Source: CAYQTL01 sp964420405 (GTDB lineage: Bacteria > Acidobacteriota > Thermoanaerobaculia > Thermoanaerobaculales > Sulfomarinibacteraceae). Taken from it: DNA of 49,905 nt. A model generated the notes under the pieces. It had not been told where the DNA came from. It ran no database searches and saw only the letters and a program-made list of their open reading frames with translations. Below are positions 42,180 to 49,905 of the stretch, one piece after another. Each line of letters begins with the position of its first letter. Within the stretch, counting starts at the first letter, position 1. The position numbers were made by a program, and so were the translations under genes. The stretch covers positions 1 to 49,905 of the forward strand of contig CAYQTL010000029.1 of NCBI GenBank assembly GCA_964420405.1, written 5' to 3'.

Positions 42180-43475
42180 ATGACGACGGACCAGGGCGCC
42201 CTCGATCGTGAGCTCGGCGTGGGCCACGCCGTGCTGCTTGGCCTCGGCTCCATCGTCGGCACCGGCGTGTTCGTGTCGACCGGCCTCGCCGCCGGAGTCG
42301 CCGGACCGGCCGTCGTCCTCGCGGTCGTCCTCGCCGCCGCAGTCGCAGCCTGCAACGGCCTGTCGAGCGCCCAGCTCGCGGCCGTCCATCCCACCAGCGG
42401 CGGTACCTACGAGTACGGCAACCGCGAGCTCGGCCGGCGGCTCGGGTTCGCCGCGGGCTGGACCTTCCTGCTCGCCAAGTCGGCGTCCGCCGCCACCGCC
42501 GCACTCGGCTTCGGCGGCTACCTCGCCCACCTCGTCGGTGCCGGGCACGTGGCGACCCGGGCCATCGCCGCCGTCGTCGTCGTCCTGCTGACCATCCTCG
42601 TGGTGTCGGGGATCCGGCGCTCCGCCGCGGTCAACGCCGTCATCGTCAGCGTCGCCCTCGGCGGGCTCGCGGCGTTCGTGGTCGCCACCGCGCCGGCGGC
42701 GCTCGCCAACGCCGGCGACACCCTGCGGCCGTTCTTCGATCCGGGGGCCGGTCGTGGCCCCCTGTCCGGCCTGCTCGAGGGGACCGCGCTGATGTTCGTC
42801 GCCTTCACCGGCTACGGCCGGATCGCGACCCTCGGCGAGGAGGTGCGCGAGCCGCGCCACACCATCCCGCGCGCCATCGTCGCCACCCTCGTCGTCTCGG
42901 CCGTGCTCTACGCCGCGGTCACCCTCGTCGGCACCGCCGCCGCCGGCTCCGCGGCCTTCGCGGACGCCACCCGCGGCGAGGCGGCGCCGCTGGAGCTCAT
43001 CGCCCGCCAACATGCCGGTCCGGCCATCGCGGCTGTGGTGGCCCTCGCCGCGCTCGTCGCCATGGGAGGCGTGCTGCTGAACCTGCTGCTCGGGCTGTCG
43101 CGGGTGGTGCTGGCGATGGCACGGCGGTCCGATCTGCCGGCCGCCCTCGCGACCCTCGACGGCCGCCGCCAGCCCACAGCCGCGGTGCTGCTGGTCGGCG
43201 GCGCGATCCTGGCCCTCTCACTCCTCGGATCGGTCGAGGTTGCGTGGTCGTTCAGCGCGTTCACCGTGCTGGTGTACTACGCGATCACCAACCTGACTGC
43301 GCTGCGTCTCGGCGACCGCCGCTTCCTGCCCGCGGCGGTGTCATGGCTCGGCCTCGCCGGCTGCCTCGGTCTCGCTTTCTGGGTCGAGCCGCGGGTGTGG
43401 CTCGCCGGCCTCGCCATCCTCGGCGCCGGTCTCGGATGGCACGAGATCCGTTGGAGGGTCGCCTCGGCGGCCTGA
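42180..43475 (+). CDS. APC-family amino acid permease
   Basis: A 431-residue integral membrane protein with about twelve hydrophobic segments, belonging to the amino acid-polyamine-organocation family. The first segment has GLGSIVGTGVFVSTGLAAG with the GSIVGTG substrate-binding motif, and the sixth is FVAFTGYGRIATLGEE with E-x-x-x-P (EVREPRHTIP), both diagnostic. Substrate specificity cannot be read. It begins 39 bases after the phosphodiesterase and may share its transcript; no Shine-Dalgarno is seen. A T-rich stretch (GGTTTCTCC) precedes the ATG. Confidence 0.92.
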   Translation: MTTDQGALDRELGVGHAVLLGLGSIVGTGVFVSTGLAAGVAGPAVVLAVVLAAAVAACNGLSSAQLAAVHPTSGGTYEYGNRELGRRLGFAAGWTFLLAKSASAATAALGFGGYLAHLVGAGHVATRAIAAVVVVLLTILVVSGIRRSAAVNAVIVSVALGGLAAFVVATAPAALANAGDTLRPFFDPGAGRGPLSGLLEGTALMFVAFTGYGRIATLGEEVREPRHTIPRAIVATLVVSAVLYAAVTLVGTAAAGSAAFADATRGEAAPLELIARQHAGPAIAAVVALAALVAMGGVLLNLLLGLSRVVLAMARRSDLPAALATLDGRRQPTAAVLLVGGAILALSLLGSVEVAWSFSAFTVLVYYAITNLTALRLGDRRFLPAAVSWLGLAGCLGLAFWVEPRVWLAGLAILGAGLGWHEIRWRVASAA

Positions 43476-43494
43476 TCCGGAGCACCGCGGCTGG

Positions 43495-43500
43495 TACCAT
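43495..43500 (+). promoter_or_regulatory. Candidate -10 box of the VCBS lipoprotein gene
   Basis: TACCAT in the block GGTACCAT, about 58 bases before the ATG at 43559. Unlike at 16564 and 19870, this promoter would produce a leader with a hairpin and a Shine-Dalgarno. Confidence 0.35.
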
Positions 43501-43508
43501 ACGCCGCG

Positions 43509-43531
43509 GCGCCGCCCGCCGCGGGCGGCGC
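43509..43531 (+). promoter_or_regulatory. Strong GC hairpin in the leader of the VCBS lipoprotein gene
   Basis: GCGCCGCCCG (43509-43518) and CGGGCGGCGC (43522-43531) form a perfect 10-bp stem with a 3-base loop, between the -10 candidate and the AGGAGA ribosome binding site (43545-43550). It could stabilise the leader or be the terminator of the permease gene; there is no T-run. Confidence 0.45.
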
Positions 43532-43558
43532 GAACGACTTCGAGAGGAGACGACGACC

Positions 43559-44776
43559 ATGCACATCCGGACAGTTCTCGCGGCGGTGACGTCGGTCGCA
43601 CTGCTGGCCGGCTGCGCCGGCGGGCCCGCCGAGCCGCCAGCCCCCGACCACGAGCCGGTGCCCAACGGTCTGCTGCTCGCGCTGGCGGTGCTCGAGAGGG
43701 GCCCCGACGGGCCCGTGCCGCAGCCCGCACGGCTCGGGATCCTGACCGACTCCGGCGACGGCTGGACCTGGACCACCATCGAGGACGCCGACAGCAACGT
43801 GTTCCACAAGGCGATGGTCTACCAGCACGGAGAGCCCGGCATCCTCACCGCCGGCGGCACTCGGGCCGCGCTCAAGCTGTGGCGCGACGGCGCCGAGCCG
43901 ACCGTGATCTGGGAGAAGGACTTCGGCGGCAAGTTCAGCCGCATGCGCGACGTCGAGGCGGCCGACCTCGACGGCGACGGCGACCTCGACCTGGCGGTCG
44001 CGACCCACGACCAGGGCGTGGTGGCGGTGATCTGGGCGGTCGACGGCGGCTGGGAGGTCGAGGAGATCGACGCCCAGCCGAACACCTTCGTCCACGAGAT
44101 CGAGGTCGGCGACCTCGACGACGACGGCGTGCTCGAGGTCTACGCGACCCCGAGCCTGCCCAACAAGCTCGACGGCACGCCCCAGCCCGGCTCGGTGGTG
44201 CGCTACGTCCCCGCCGCCGACGAGGGGCGCACCGTGGTGGCCGACCTCGGCGACAAGCACGCCAAGGAGATCCTCGTGGCGGACATGGAGGGCGACGGCG
44301 TCGACGAGCTGTACGTGTCCGTCGAGGCGGTCGACCAGGGCCAGGTCGAGATCGTGCGCTACGACGCGGACACCCCGCCCGACGGCGGCACCACCATCGC
44401 GACCCTGCCCGACAAGCTGACGCGGTTTCTGACCGTCGGCGACGTCGACGGCGACGGCACCCTCGAGATGGTCGCGGCCGCCAACAAGAGCGGTCTCTGG
44501 CTGCTGCGGCCCTCCGGCATCGATGGCGCGCCGTGGGACATGACCTCCATCGACCGCGGGTCGGGCGGTTTCGAGCACGCCGCGATCCTGACCGATCTCG
44601 ACGAGGACGGGATCGACGAGCTGTACGTCGCCAACGACGACTCCGGCGAGGTCAACCGGTACGTCTGGCGGGACGGCGAGCCCGTCAAGACGACGCTCTA
44701 CACCCACCCCGACGGCCTGTCCGGCTTCACCTGGAACATCATGCCGGTGCCGCTGGAGATCGTCCCGGCGGGTTGA
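43559..44776 (+). CDS. VCBS/FG-GAP repeat lipoprotein
   Basis: A 405-residue surface lipoprotein. The signal peptide ends in lipobox LLAGC (Cys19). At least five DxDxDG-type calcium-binding loops are spaced regularly: DLDGDGDLDLAV, DLDDDGVLEVY, DMEGDGVDELYV, DVDGDGTLEMV and DLDEDGIDELYV, as in FG-GAP/VCBS beta-propellers. The propeller probably binds calcium and mediates adhesion or protein contacts; the ligand is unknown. AGGAGA stands 8 bases before the ATG. It converges on the CPBP protease gene with a strong palindrome between them. Confidence 0.9.
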   Translation: MHIRTVLAAVTSVALLAGCAGGPAEPPAPDHEPVPNGLLLALAVLERGPDGPVPQPARLGILTDSGDGWTWTTIEDADSNVFHKAMVYQHGEPGILTAGGTRAALKLWRDGAEPTVIWEKDFGGKFSRMRDVEAADLDGDGDLDLAVATHDQGVVAVIWAVDGGWEVEEIDAQPNTFVHEIEVGDLDDDGVLEVYATPSLPNKLDGTPQPGSVVRYVPAADEGRTVVADLGDKHAKEILVADMEGDGVDELYVSVEAVDQGQVEIVRYDADTPPDGGTTIATLPDKLTRFLTVGDVDGDGTLEMVAAANKSGLWLLRPSGIDGAPWDMTSIDRGSGGFEHAAILTDLDEDGIDELYVANDDSGEVNRYVWRDGEPVKTTLYTHPDGLSGFTWNIMPVPLEIVPAG

Positions 44777-44789
44777 TCCCGCGTCTGGT

Positions 44790-44822
44790 GTCGCCGGCGG
44801 GGGATCAGCCTCCGCCGGCGAC
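44790..44822. terminator. Bidirectional terminator-like palindrome between convergent genes
   Basis: GTCGCCGGCGG (44790-44800) and CCGCCGGCGAC (44812-44822) form a perfect 11-bp stem with an 11-base loop, 13 bases after the lipoprotein stop; the loop contains the stop codon of the minus-strand protease. No T-run on either side. Confidence 0.55.
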
Positions 44823-45620
44823 GATCGCCGTCTCGACCGTGGCAACAGTGTTCAGCGCGACGTGCATCGCGAGCGGAATCCAGGTGGAGCCCGTCTGGAG
44901 GCGGGCCGCGCCGAGCAGCAGCCCCAGCACGAACACCTGCGCGAGCTCGTACCATCCGTACTGGACGTGCAGGGCGGTCCACGCGAGCGACGTCAGCACC
45001 ACCGCGCCGGCCGGCCCGAGCCGCGAGCGCCGCCAGCCCTCCAGCAGCAGGCCCCGGAACAGCAGCTCCTCGAGCACCGGACCGAACAGCCCGACCGCCG
45101 TCCACAGCAACAACGGGGAGGCCGCCGAGCTCCACGCGTCGAGCATGAACTCGGGCACGATCGGCCGGTCGAGGAGCGTGGTCAGCGTGTCGGACGCCGC
45201 CACAAACCCCGCCGATATCAGCAGCCACACGATGTAGGAGCGGGCCCGGGCCGACCGCAGAGCGAGCATCTCCGCGGCGCGGGTCGGCGGCCGCAGCGAC
45301 GCGATCAGCAGCACCATCCCGCTGCAGACGACGCCGCTCGCGATGACCGCGATCGACAGCAGCGTGCCGTCGGTGGCCGCAGTCTGAGCGAGACTCTCCG
45401 GATCGAGCTCGGGCTCCGCGGCGACCCGGATCCCCACCCATGCGATCAGCGCCACCACCTGGATGCCGACGAACACCACCGCGACGAGCAGGCCCCATGC
45501 CAGCGTCGCCCAGGGCCCCCACGCCCGCGGCTCCGACTCCGCACCCTGCTCCGCGGACCGCTCCCCGTTCACCGGAGGCTCGTCGTCGCGATGCCCTTCG
45601 TCGAGCTGTGGCTCGTCCAT
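44805..45620 (-). CDS. CPBP-family intramembrane glutamic protease
   Basis: A 271-residue polytopic membrane protein. It carries the three motifs of CAAX-protease/bacteriocin-processing (ABI) enzymes: EELLFRGLL (catalytic Glu pair, Arg), the WTALH motif of the second conserved segment and HVALN of the third. The N-terminal 35 residues are acidic and cytoplasmic. Bacterial members process or protect against peptides; the substrate here is unknown. The start has no Shine-Dalgarno, but GATACT (45628-45633 on this strand) ends 7 bases before the ATG. Converges on the VCBS lipoprotein gene. Confidence 0.92.
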   Translation of the reverse strand: MDEPQLDEGHRDDEPPVNGERSAEQGAESEPRAWGPWATLAWGLLVAVVFVGIQVVALIAWVGIRVAAEPELDPESLAQTAATDGTLLSIAVIASGVVCSGMVLLIASLRPPTRAAEMLALRSARARSYIVWLLISAGFVAASDTLTTLLDRPIVPEFMLDAWSSAASPLLLWTAVGLFGPVLEELLFRGLLLEGWRRSRLGPAGAVVLTSLAWTALHVQYGWYELAQVFVLGLLLGAARLQTGSTWIPLAMHVALNTVATVETAIVAGGG

Positions 45621-45627
45621 GACGTCG

Positions 45628-45633
45628 AGTATC
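45628..45633 (-). promoter_or_regulatory. Possible -10 box 7 bases before the CPBP protease ATG
   Basis: Minus-strand GATACT, four of six to consensus, with a 7-base spacer to the ATG at 45620. Confidence 0.35.
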
Positions 45634-45671
45634 GCACTTTCCGATCCCCGCCGAACGGGCGCCTCACCCGC

Positions 45672-46121
45672 TCACCTCGTCGCCGAGGGAGCCGTCGAGA
45701 GGTCCCGATGGCTCGCCACGAAACCCCTTGCCGGCAGCGTCTTCACGAACGCCCCGAGGTCGTGCAGTGCGCGCTCGTCGAGGCGCGTCCCGGCGGGCAG
45801 CATGCGGTCGCAGCCGCCGTGGGCAGCGCCACCCTCTGCGATGAACTCGTAGATCTCCCGGTCGCCGTGACTCTTCATGCTGAGCCGATCGCGCAGGTCG
45901 GGCATCTCGACGTTCTCGAGCCGGACGGCCCCCGCTCCGCCGCCGTCGGCGCCGTGGCACGGTGCGCAGGACCGGGCGAAGAGCCTCTCCCCTCGCTCTG
46001 CGTCGCCCGAGATCCGGAAGTCGTCCGACACCGTATCCTCACCGCCTCCGACCACGGCGGACGCCGCCAGGACCGCGCAGCCGAGAACCAACGCGACCCG
46101 TGTCATCTCCGATGCCTTCAT
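45672..46121 (-). CDS. Exported class I cytochrome c
   Basis: A 149-residue periplasmic electron carrier. A signal peptide (MKASEM to about residue 24) precedes a single haem-binding CAPCH motif (Cys52, Cys55, His56); the sixth ligand is probably one of the Met residues in MPDLRDRLSMK or DRMLPAG. Order and length fit a cytochrome c/c553-type domain. The ATG at 46119-46121 has GGGGAGG 5 bases upstream and sets the signal peptide at the very N-terminus. Partner oxidase or dehydrogenase not in the window. An AT-rich patch (46166-46192) upstream may contain the promoter. Confidence 0.9.
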   Translation of the reverse strand: MKASEMTRVALVLGCAVLAASAVVGGGEDTVSDDFRISGDAERGERLFARSCAPCHGADGGGAGAVRLENVEMPDLRDRLSMKSHGDREIYEFIAEGGAAHGGCDRMLPAGTRLDERALHDLGAFVKTLPARGFVASHRDLSTAPSATR

Positions 46122-46250
46122 GCCGACCTCCCCGGGGCGCCCCGGCCGCCCATTCTCTTCACCTGATCTTAACATGAGGTTTACAGGAGCTTCACGGGAC
46201 AGCTGCCGGACCGGAGGCGCAGGGTGGAGGGCATCCGATGCCGGAGGTCG

Positions 46251-48497
46251 CTACGGCGCGAACGCGTACCCGATCTTCACGAACACCGTCCGGTGATCAC
46301 GGCTGAGGTCGATCGCCCGGTCGCCGCGGGCCGTGTCCGAGTACCCGAGGTACACCGCGGTCCACGGGTTGACGCGGTAGCTCAGCAGCAGCTGGGTCAG
46401 GAGCGACTCCTCGAGCGGCTGGCGGTCCACCGCGAGATCCTCGTCGGCACGGGTCTCACCGTACTGGAGGATCAGCCGCGCGAACGCTCTCCTGGTGAGC
46501 TGGTAGACCGCCCGGACCTCACCCAGGTCGGCGGTGTACAGACGACCGGCGTCGGACCCCGCGCTCTCGACGTCGAACGTCTCGCGGATCCAGACGACGG
46601 CCAGGCTGAGTCGCCTGCCGGCGTACCAGGTGAGCGACGGGCTCAGACGGCGGCGTTCGCCCCCGCGCTCGCCGGCGAAGTCGATCCCGTCGCCACCCTC
46701 CACGTCGACTCCGAGCGCGACATCCCGGCCGGGCTGGAGACCGACCGAGACCTGGTAGGCGCGATCGTCGTACTCCACCCCCCGGTACGTCTGGCGCCCC
46801 CAGGAGAGGCTCGCGAAGACCGACAGGTGATGGGGCCCGTGGTACTCGAGGAAGGCGCCCGGCGCCGAGCGCAGCATATCTCCCGCCCAGTCCTCGGTGT
46901 ACTCCCACCCGACCCAGCCCTTCAGGAAGGTGTACCAGTGGCCCGGGTCGTCGTGGCGCCAGATCGGGAGCATGCCGGCGTCGTAGTGACGGTACCCGAC
47001 CTGCGGGACGAAACCGAGATCGGCACGGAACTCGGGGCTGACTCCCGCGTATCGCGCATACACCTCGAAGCTGCTCGTGGAGTGGCGGTAGAGCACGTCG
47101 GCGGCGTGGCCGTCGAAGGTGCCTTCGGGTCGAGCCCCGTCGGACGCCAAGGATGCCGGGTAGGCGGTCTGCGAGCCGAGGAGCTGCATCCGCAGCCGAT
47201 CCGTCGTCGTGAACCTCAGATCGACGTCGCCACCGTAGACCGTGTTGCGGTAGCCGTTCCCGCGCCGCTCGGTGACGAGCCCGCCGATGGTCGACGACAC
47301 CCCCACGTCCTGTCGGTATCGAGCCACCGCCGCGGTGCTCTCTCCGTCGAGGACCGCTGTCGACGAGCCTTCCGTCCCCGGCAACAACAGGTTGGTGACG
47401 TCGTCCTGGACCAGGAACGCTCCGAGCGCGCCGGCGCCCACCTTGCCCGAGACCTTCGCGCCCCACGCCGGATCCGCCATCGTGCGCGTGTACACCGCCC
47501 GGACCGGGGTCGAGAAGATGTCGGCGCCCTCCAGGAAGAACGGCCGCTTCTCCGGAAAGAACAGGCTGAAGCGTGTGTTCACGTCGAGCTGGGCGGCGTC
47601 CGCCTCGACCTGGGAGAAATCGGGGTTGACGGTCCCCGACAGGGCGAGGTTCGGGGTCACCCCCCACCGCACCGTCGCCCCCGCCTCGAGCTCCGACATC
47701 CGCTCAACCCAGTCGCCGTCCGGGAACGGATCCCGATCCTCCGCGACGATGCCGGTCAGCGTCGGCGTGATCTCGAGGTTGCGACCTGGGCTCGCCCCCG
47801 CGAACCCCTCGAACCGTGCGAGCTGGCAGAGGTAGCAGTTGTCGTCGCGGTCGCGCGGCGTGATCGTCAGCTTGTGGCGTACCAGCCGCGGCCACGACCG
47901 GACCAGGTCGATCCCCCAGATCTGCGTCTCGCCGGTCGGCTGGAAGCGCAGCGAGCGGAACGGGATCGCGATCTCCACCACGTAGCCGTCGCCGGTCAGC
48001 CGGCCCGCCGAGTCCCAGATCGTGTCCCAGTCGCGGCTGAACGTGCCCGACGTGGTCTCCACCGCGTCACCTTGCACGCCGACCGGGTTGACGAAGAAGT
48101 CGAACGCACGCCGGCCGTCGTCGAAGGTGTCCAGCACCACGTGGACCCAGTCGTCCTGGAACATCTGATCGTGGTCCGCGTACCGCGCCCGGATCCGCTC
48201 CGGCTCTGGGTCGAACGCCTCGAACGCCACGAGCAGCGCGGCGCTCGAGGTGCAGATCCGGGCCACGGTCCTCACCGGAGCCGGCACGTTGTCGCCGGGC
48301 TCCACCTCCCACCGCAGCTCGAGCTCGAGGGCCTCGTCCCAGGCCGGCTCGTCGAGCACGCCGTCGATCCGGATCTCATCGTCGACCCTCGGCAGCTGGT
48401 GCAGCGGACGCTCGGCGGCGCCAGGCGAGGCGATCGCGACGGCGAGGACGGCTGCGGAGAAGGCGGTCCGGCCGGCGGGGGCGAGAGGCGGGCCCAC
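46251..48497 (-). CDS. DUF5916 protein with CBM9-like N-terminal domain
   Basis: A 748-residue exported protein. Signal peptide about 1-28. The N-terminal domain (about 35-230) starts with IDGVLDEPAWDEALEL and resembles carbohydrate-binding module family 9; the remainder is DUF5916, with NPDFSQVEADAAQLDVNTRF and FFPEKRPFFLEGADIF as family hallmarks. The C-terminus has alternating strands and ends KIGYAFAP, as in outer-membrane beta-barrels. Function unknown; surface glycan handling is inferred from the CBM9-like module. The start is a GTG with TACAAT (48509-48514 on this strand) ending 11 bases upstream and no clear ribosome binding site. Confidence 0.9.
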   Translation of the reverse strand: MGPPLAPAGRTAFSAAVLAVAIASPGAAERPLHQLPRVDDEIRIDGVLDEPAWDEALELELRWEVEPGDNVPAPVRTVARICTSSAALLVAFEAFDPEPERIRARYADHDQMFQDDWVHVVLDTFDDGRRAFDFFVNPVGVQGDAVETTSGTFSRDWDTIWDSAGRLTGDGYVVEIAIPFRSLRFQPTGETQIWGIDLVRSWPRLVRHKLTITPRDRDDNCYLCQLARFEGFAGASPGRNLEITPTLTGIVAEDRDPFPDGDWVERMSELEAGATVRWGVTPNLALSGTVNPDFSQVEADAAQLDVNTRFSLFFPEKRPFFLEGADIFSTPVRAVYTRTMADPAWGAKVSGKVGAGALGAFLVQDDVTNLLLPGTEGSSTAVLDGESTAAVARYRQDVGVSSTIGGLVTERRGNGYRNTVYGGDVDLRFTTTDRLRMQLLGSQTAYPASLASDGARPEGTFDGHAADVLYRHSTSSFEVYARYAGVSPEFRADLGFVPQVGYRHYDAGMLPIWRHDDPGHWYTFLKGWVGWEYTEDWAGDMLRSAPGAFLEYHGPHHLSVFASLSWGRQTYRGVEYDDRAYQVSVGLQPGRDVALGVDVEGGDGIDFAGERGGERRRLSPSLTWYAGRRLSLAVVWIRETFDVESAGSDAGRLYTADLGEVRAVYQLTRRAFARLILQYGETRADEDLAVDRQPLEESLLTQLLLSYRVNPWTAVYLGYSDTARGDRAIDLSRDHRTVFVKIGYAFAP

Positions 48498-48508
48498 GGG
48501 CAGACGGG

Positions 48509-48514
48509 ATTGTA
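48509..48514 (-). promoter_or_regulatory. Candidate -10 box of the DUF5916 gene
   Basis: Minus-strand TACAAT, five of six to consensus, ending 11 bases before the GTG start at 48497. Confidence 0.4.
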
Positions 48515-48521
48515 CGCGAGA

Positions 48522-48908
48522 CTACCCGGCACCGCCCGTCCGCGCCCGCCGGACGCGGCGTGCCGTCAGCGGCCCGTACACGCCGACGTTGATCGCCACC
48601 ACCACCAGCCCCAGCACGATCTGCACCGTCCTGGTGAGCCCGGCCGGGTAGATGACGGGGATCAGGTAGTTCTCGATGAAGCCGCCCGTGTACCCCTCCT
48701 GGCCCGCGGCGAGGCGCAGGCGCTGCTCGAGCGGCGTCAGCGGGCAGACCCAGCCCGCCAGCTCGATCAGCGCGCCCCACACCGCCGCCGGCAGGTGCAA
48801 CCACGCCACCCGCGGCCACCGCAGCACCAGCAGCCCGCCGGCCACCACGAACAGGATGAACGCGAGGTGCAGGACCACGACGACGTCGGCTGCGACGCGG
48901 CTCAGCAC
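48522..48908 (-). CDS. DUF2784 membrane protein
   Basis: A 128-residue protein with four hydrophobic segments and the DUF2784 signature: VVVLHLAFILFVVAGGL, the WVCPLTPLE loop and the GGFIENYLIPVIYP block. Function is not established. The GTG start (48906-48908) has GGAG 7 bases upstream. It lies 24 bases before the DUF5916 gene in transcription order, so the two may be co-transcribed, although the DUF5916 gene also has a possible promoter of its own. Confidence 0.92.
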   Translation of the reverse strand: MLSRVAADVVVVLHLAFILFVVAGGLLVLRWPRVAWLHLPAAVWGALIELAGWVCPLTPLEQRLRLAAGQEGYTGGFIENYLIPVIYPAGLTRTVQIVLGLVVVAINVGVYGPLTARRVRRARTGGAG

Positions 48909-48960
48909 GCCCGCTCCCGGGCGCCGCCCCCGGCGCGCCTGGGTCGACGCCGCCGGCCCC

Positions 48961-49326
48961 TCAACCCGACGTCCACGAGCCCCCCACCTCCGACGGCGCC
49001 GGGTCGTGATGGAGGTCGAACAGCCCGCTCACCTCGGCCGACGCCACCGCGGGATCCTCGTCGAGCCACTCGGCGACCGCACGTCGATGCTGCTCTCCCG
49101 CCGGTGGGCCTGGCGGAACCGGTGCGTATGCGATGCCGGACCAGCGGTCCTGCCGCCCGCCACCACCGAACAGCAGCCCGTGGGCCTCGACCGCCTCCTC
49201 CAGGAAGCGGTCGACGAAGTCGTCGAAGCCCGCCGGCGAGTCGAACCCGTTCAGCCGCGCGGTGACCTCGAAACCGAGTACGGCGAGCTCGCCCCGATGA
49301 AGCTTCTTGCGGAGCCTCTTCCGCAT
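48961..49326 (-). CDS. YggL-like 50S ribosome-associated protein
   Basis: A 121-residue member of the YggL (DUF469) family, which in E. coli binds the 50S ribosomal subunit. MRKRLRKKLHRGELAVLGFEV matches the N-terminal signature, FDDFVDRFLEEAVEAHGLLFGG the central helix-strand, and SGLFDLHHDPAP the C-terminal SELFDxW-like block. The ATG lies 6 bases after TACCCT (49333-49338 on this strand), with no Shine-Dalgarno. No ribosomal genes are near. Confidence 0.88.
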   Translation of the reverse strand: MRKRLRKKLHRGELAVLGFEVTARLNGFDSPAGFDDFVDRFLEEAVEAHGLLFGGGGRQDRWSGIAYAPVPPGPPAGEQHRRAVAEWLDEDPAVASAEVSGLFDLHHDPAPSEVGGSWTSG

Positions 49327-49332
49327 CGGAGA

Positions 49333-49338
49333 AGGGTA
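49333..49338 (-). promoter_or_regulatory. Possible -10 box 6 bases before the YggL-like ATG
   Basis: Minus-strand TACCCT (TAnnnT) with a 6-base spacer to the start codon at 49326. Weak match to the full consensus. Confidence 0.3.
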
Positions 49339-49537
49339 GCAGGAGCGCGCTCGCGACAGTCGGATCGCCGCCCCTTCGTCGCTGCGCGGTCGCGTCCCCG
49401 CGCTGGCTCACCCGGGATCCCCAGGCCGCTGACGTCCTACCGATCACATGCAGCGCCATCGACTCCGTCGGGCGAAACGAGGTCCGTCCGCATCATCGGG
49501 GCCGATGACCGGAGGGCGGTCCCTCCGCAGGTCGAGT

Positions 49538-49705
49538 TCACCGACATCGCAGAACGTCGTGCTCCTCCTCCAGACCGCCACGTGGGTACGATCCCAAGAG
49601 CACGGGAGCGAGCTCAAACGCTGTCTCGATCAGAAGGAGCGCGATTCCCCCCAGGGCACCCATCATCGCCAATCGCGGAACTGACTTCAGGTCTCGAGCC
49701 ACCAT
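49538..49705 (-). CDS. Doubtful small ORF with one hydrophobic segment
   Basis: A possible 55-residue protein (MVARDLKSVPRLAMMGALGG, then a hydrophobic segment ALLLIETAFELAPVLL). The DNA in this part of the window has a lower GC content and weaker third-position bias than the real genes around it. The start has only a poor AGGG upstream; the open frame extends further but without gene-like features. I list it because the region is otherwise empty; it may be non-coding. Confidence 0.25.
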   Translation of the reverse strand: MVARDLKSVPRLAMMGALGGIALLLIETAFELAPVLLGSYPRGGLEEEHDVLRCR

Positions 49706-49905
49706 GGGTGCCCTGTGATTACCCTCTCGGGGTACGGAGCATCTATCGACGAGCTCGATGAGGCCGGGTGCATCCAGAAGACCGTTGCACACGCCGCCCT
49801 TCGGTTGCCGAACGGACCGCCGATCAGCTGCAGCCACGTTCGGCCGCGGCAGGCCGGCCTGGCGCGACGGTTGCCTCTGCAACCGGCGTGACAGGAGTAG
49901 CTGTC

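Overview
This window comes from a very GC-rich bacterial chromosome (around 70% G+C by eye), probably a free-living Gram-negative organism. Support for an outer membrane comes from lipoboxes, a Tat lipoprotein, a DUF5916-type outer-membrane barrel candidate and a LolD/FtsX-like transporter. The gene mix (exported tricorn-like S41 protease, DUF5916 protein, VCBS lipoprotein, many PAS kinases) together with CCCGAT-type intergenic repeats would fit an uncultured Acidobacteriota-like lineage. That placement is inference; no rRNA or other marker here settles it. I found no phage genes, insertion-sequence transposase, tRNA, rRNA or CRISPR array.

Layout. 1-8.5 kb is a signalling island: a NarL-type regulator, a REC-GAF-PAS-kinase-REC hybrid, two tandemly related phytochrome-class PAS kinases, a stand-alone PAS protein and an Rcp1-like single-domain regulator. 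8.3-12.1 kb (minus) holds a small zinc-ribbon protein and a phosphonate/phosphite-type ABC importer in the order phnD-phnC-phnE, all genes overlapping. 12.4-19.7 kb has an exported tricorn-like protease, a single-domain receiver, two proteins of unknown function and an FtsX/LolD-like ABC pair. 19.9-23.7 kb (plus) has a HAD hydrolase overlapping exonuclease III, then a hotdog thioesterase overlapping an ABC-class ATPase (PF09818 type). 23.8-25.7 kb is a LytS/LytTR two-component pair. 25.9-32.9 kb has DNA polymerase I flanked by two multi-pass GT39/83-like membrane glycosyltransferases. 33-36.2 kb has a membrane hybrid kinase and a NUDIX hydrolase. 36.9-40 kb has yidD overlapping ileS. 40.1-44.8 kb has a Tat-exported phosphodiesterase lipoprotein, an APC permease and a calcium-binding VCBS lipoprotein. 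44.8-49.7 kb (minus) has a CPBP protease, cytochrome c, a DUF5916 protein, a DUF2784 protein, a YggL-like ribosome-binding protein and a doubtful small ORF.

Between the genes there is more structure than usual. (i) A 186-bp element has perfect 13-bp terminal inverted repeats, and a half copy lies elsewhere in the window. (ii) A second palindromic element of about 300 bp also has a half copy. (iii) Hexanucleotide CCCGAT-type arrays recur in at least seven intergenic regions, several of them with oppositely oriented arms. (iv) Many first-in-operon genes carry a TAnnnT box ending 6-12 bases before the start codon with no ribosome binding site, the arrangement expected for leaderless transcription.

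Start codons were chosen from ribosome binding sites, overlaps, signal peptides or the -10/start spacing, and are stated gene by gene. All functional calls rest on motif recognition by reading, without database searches.
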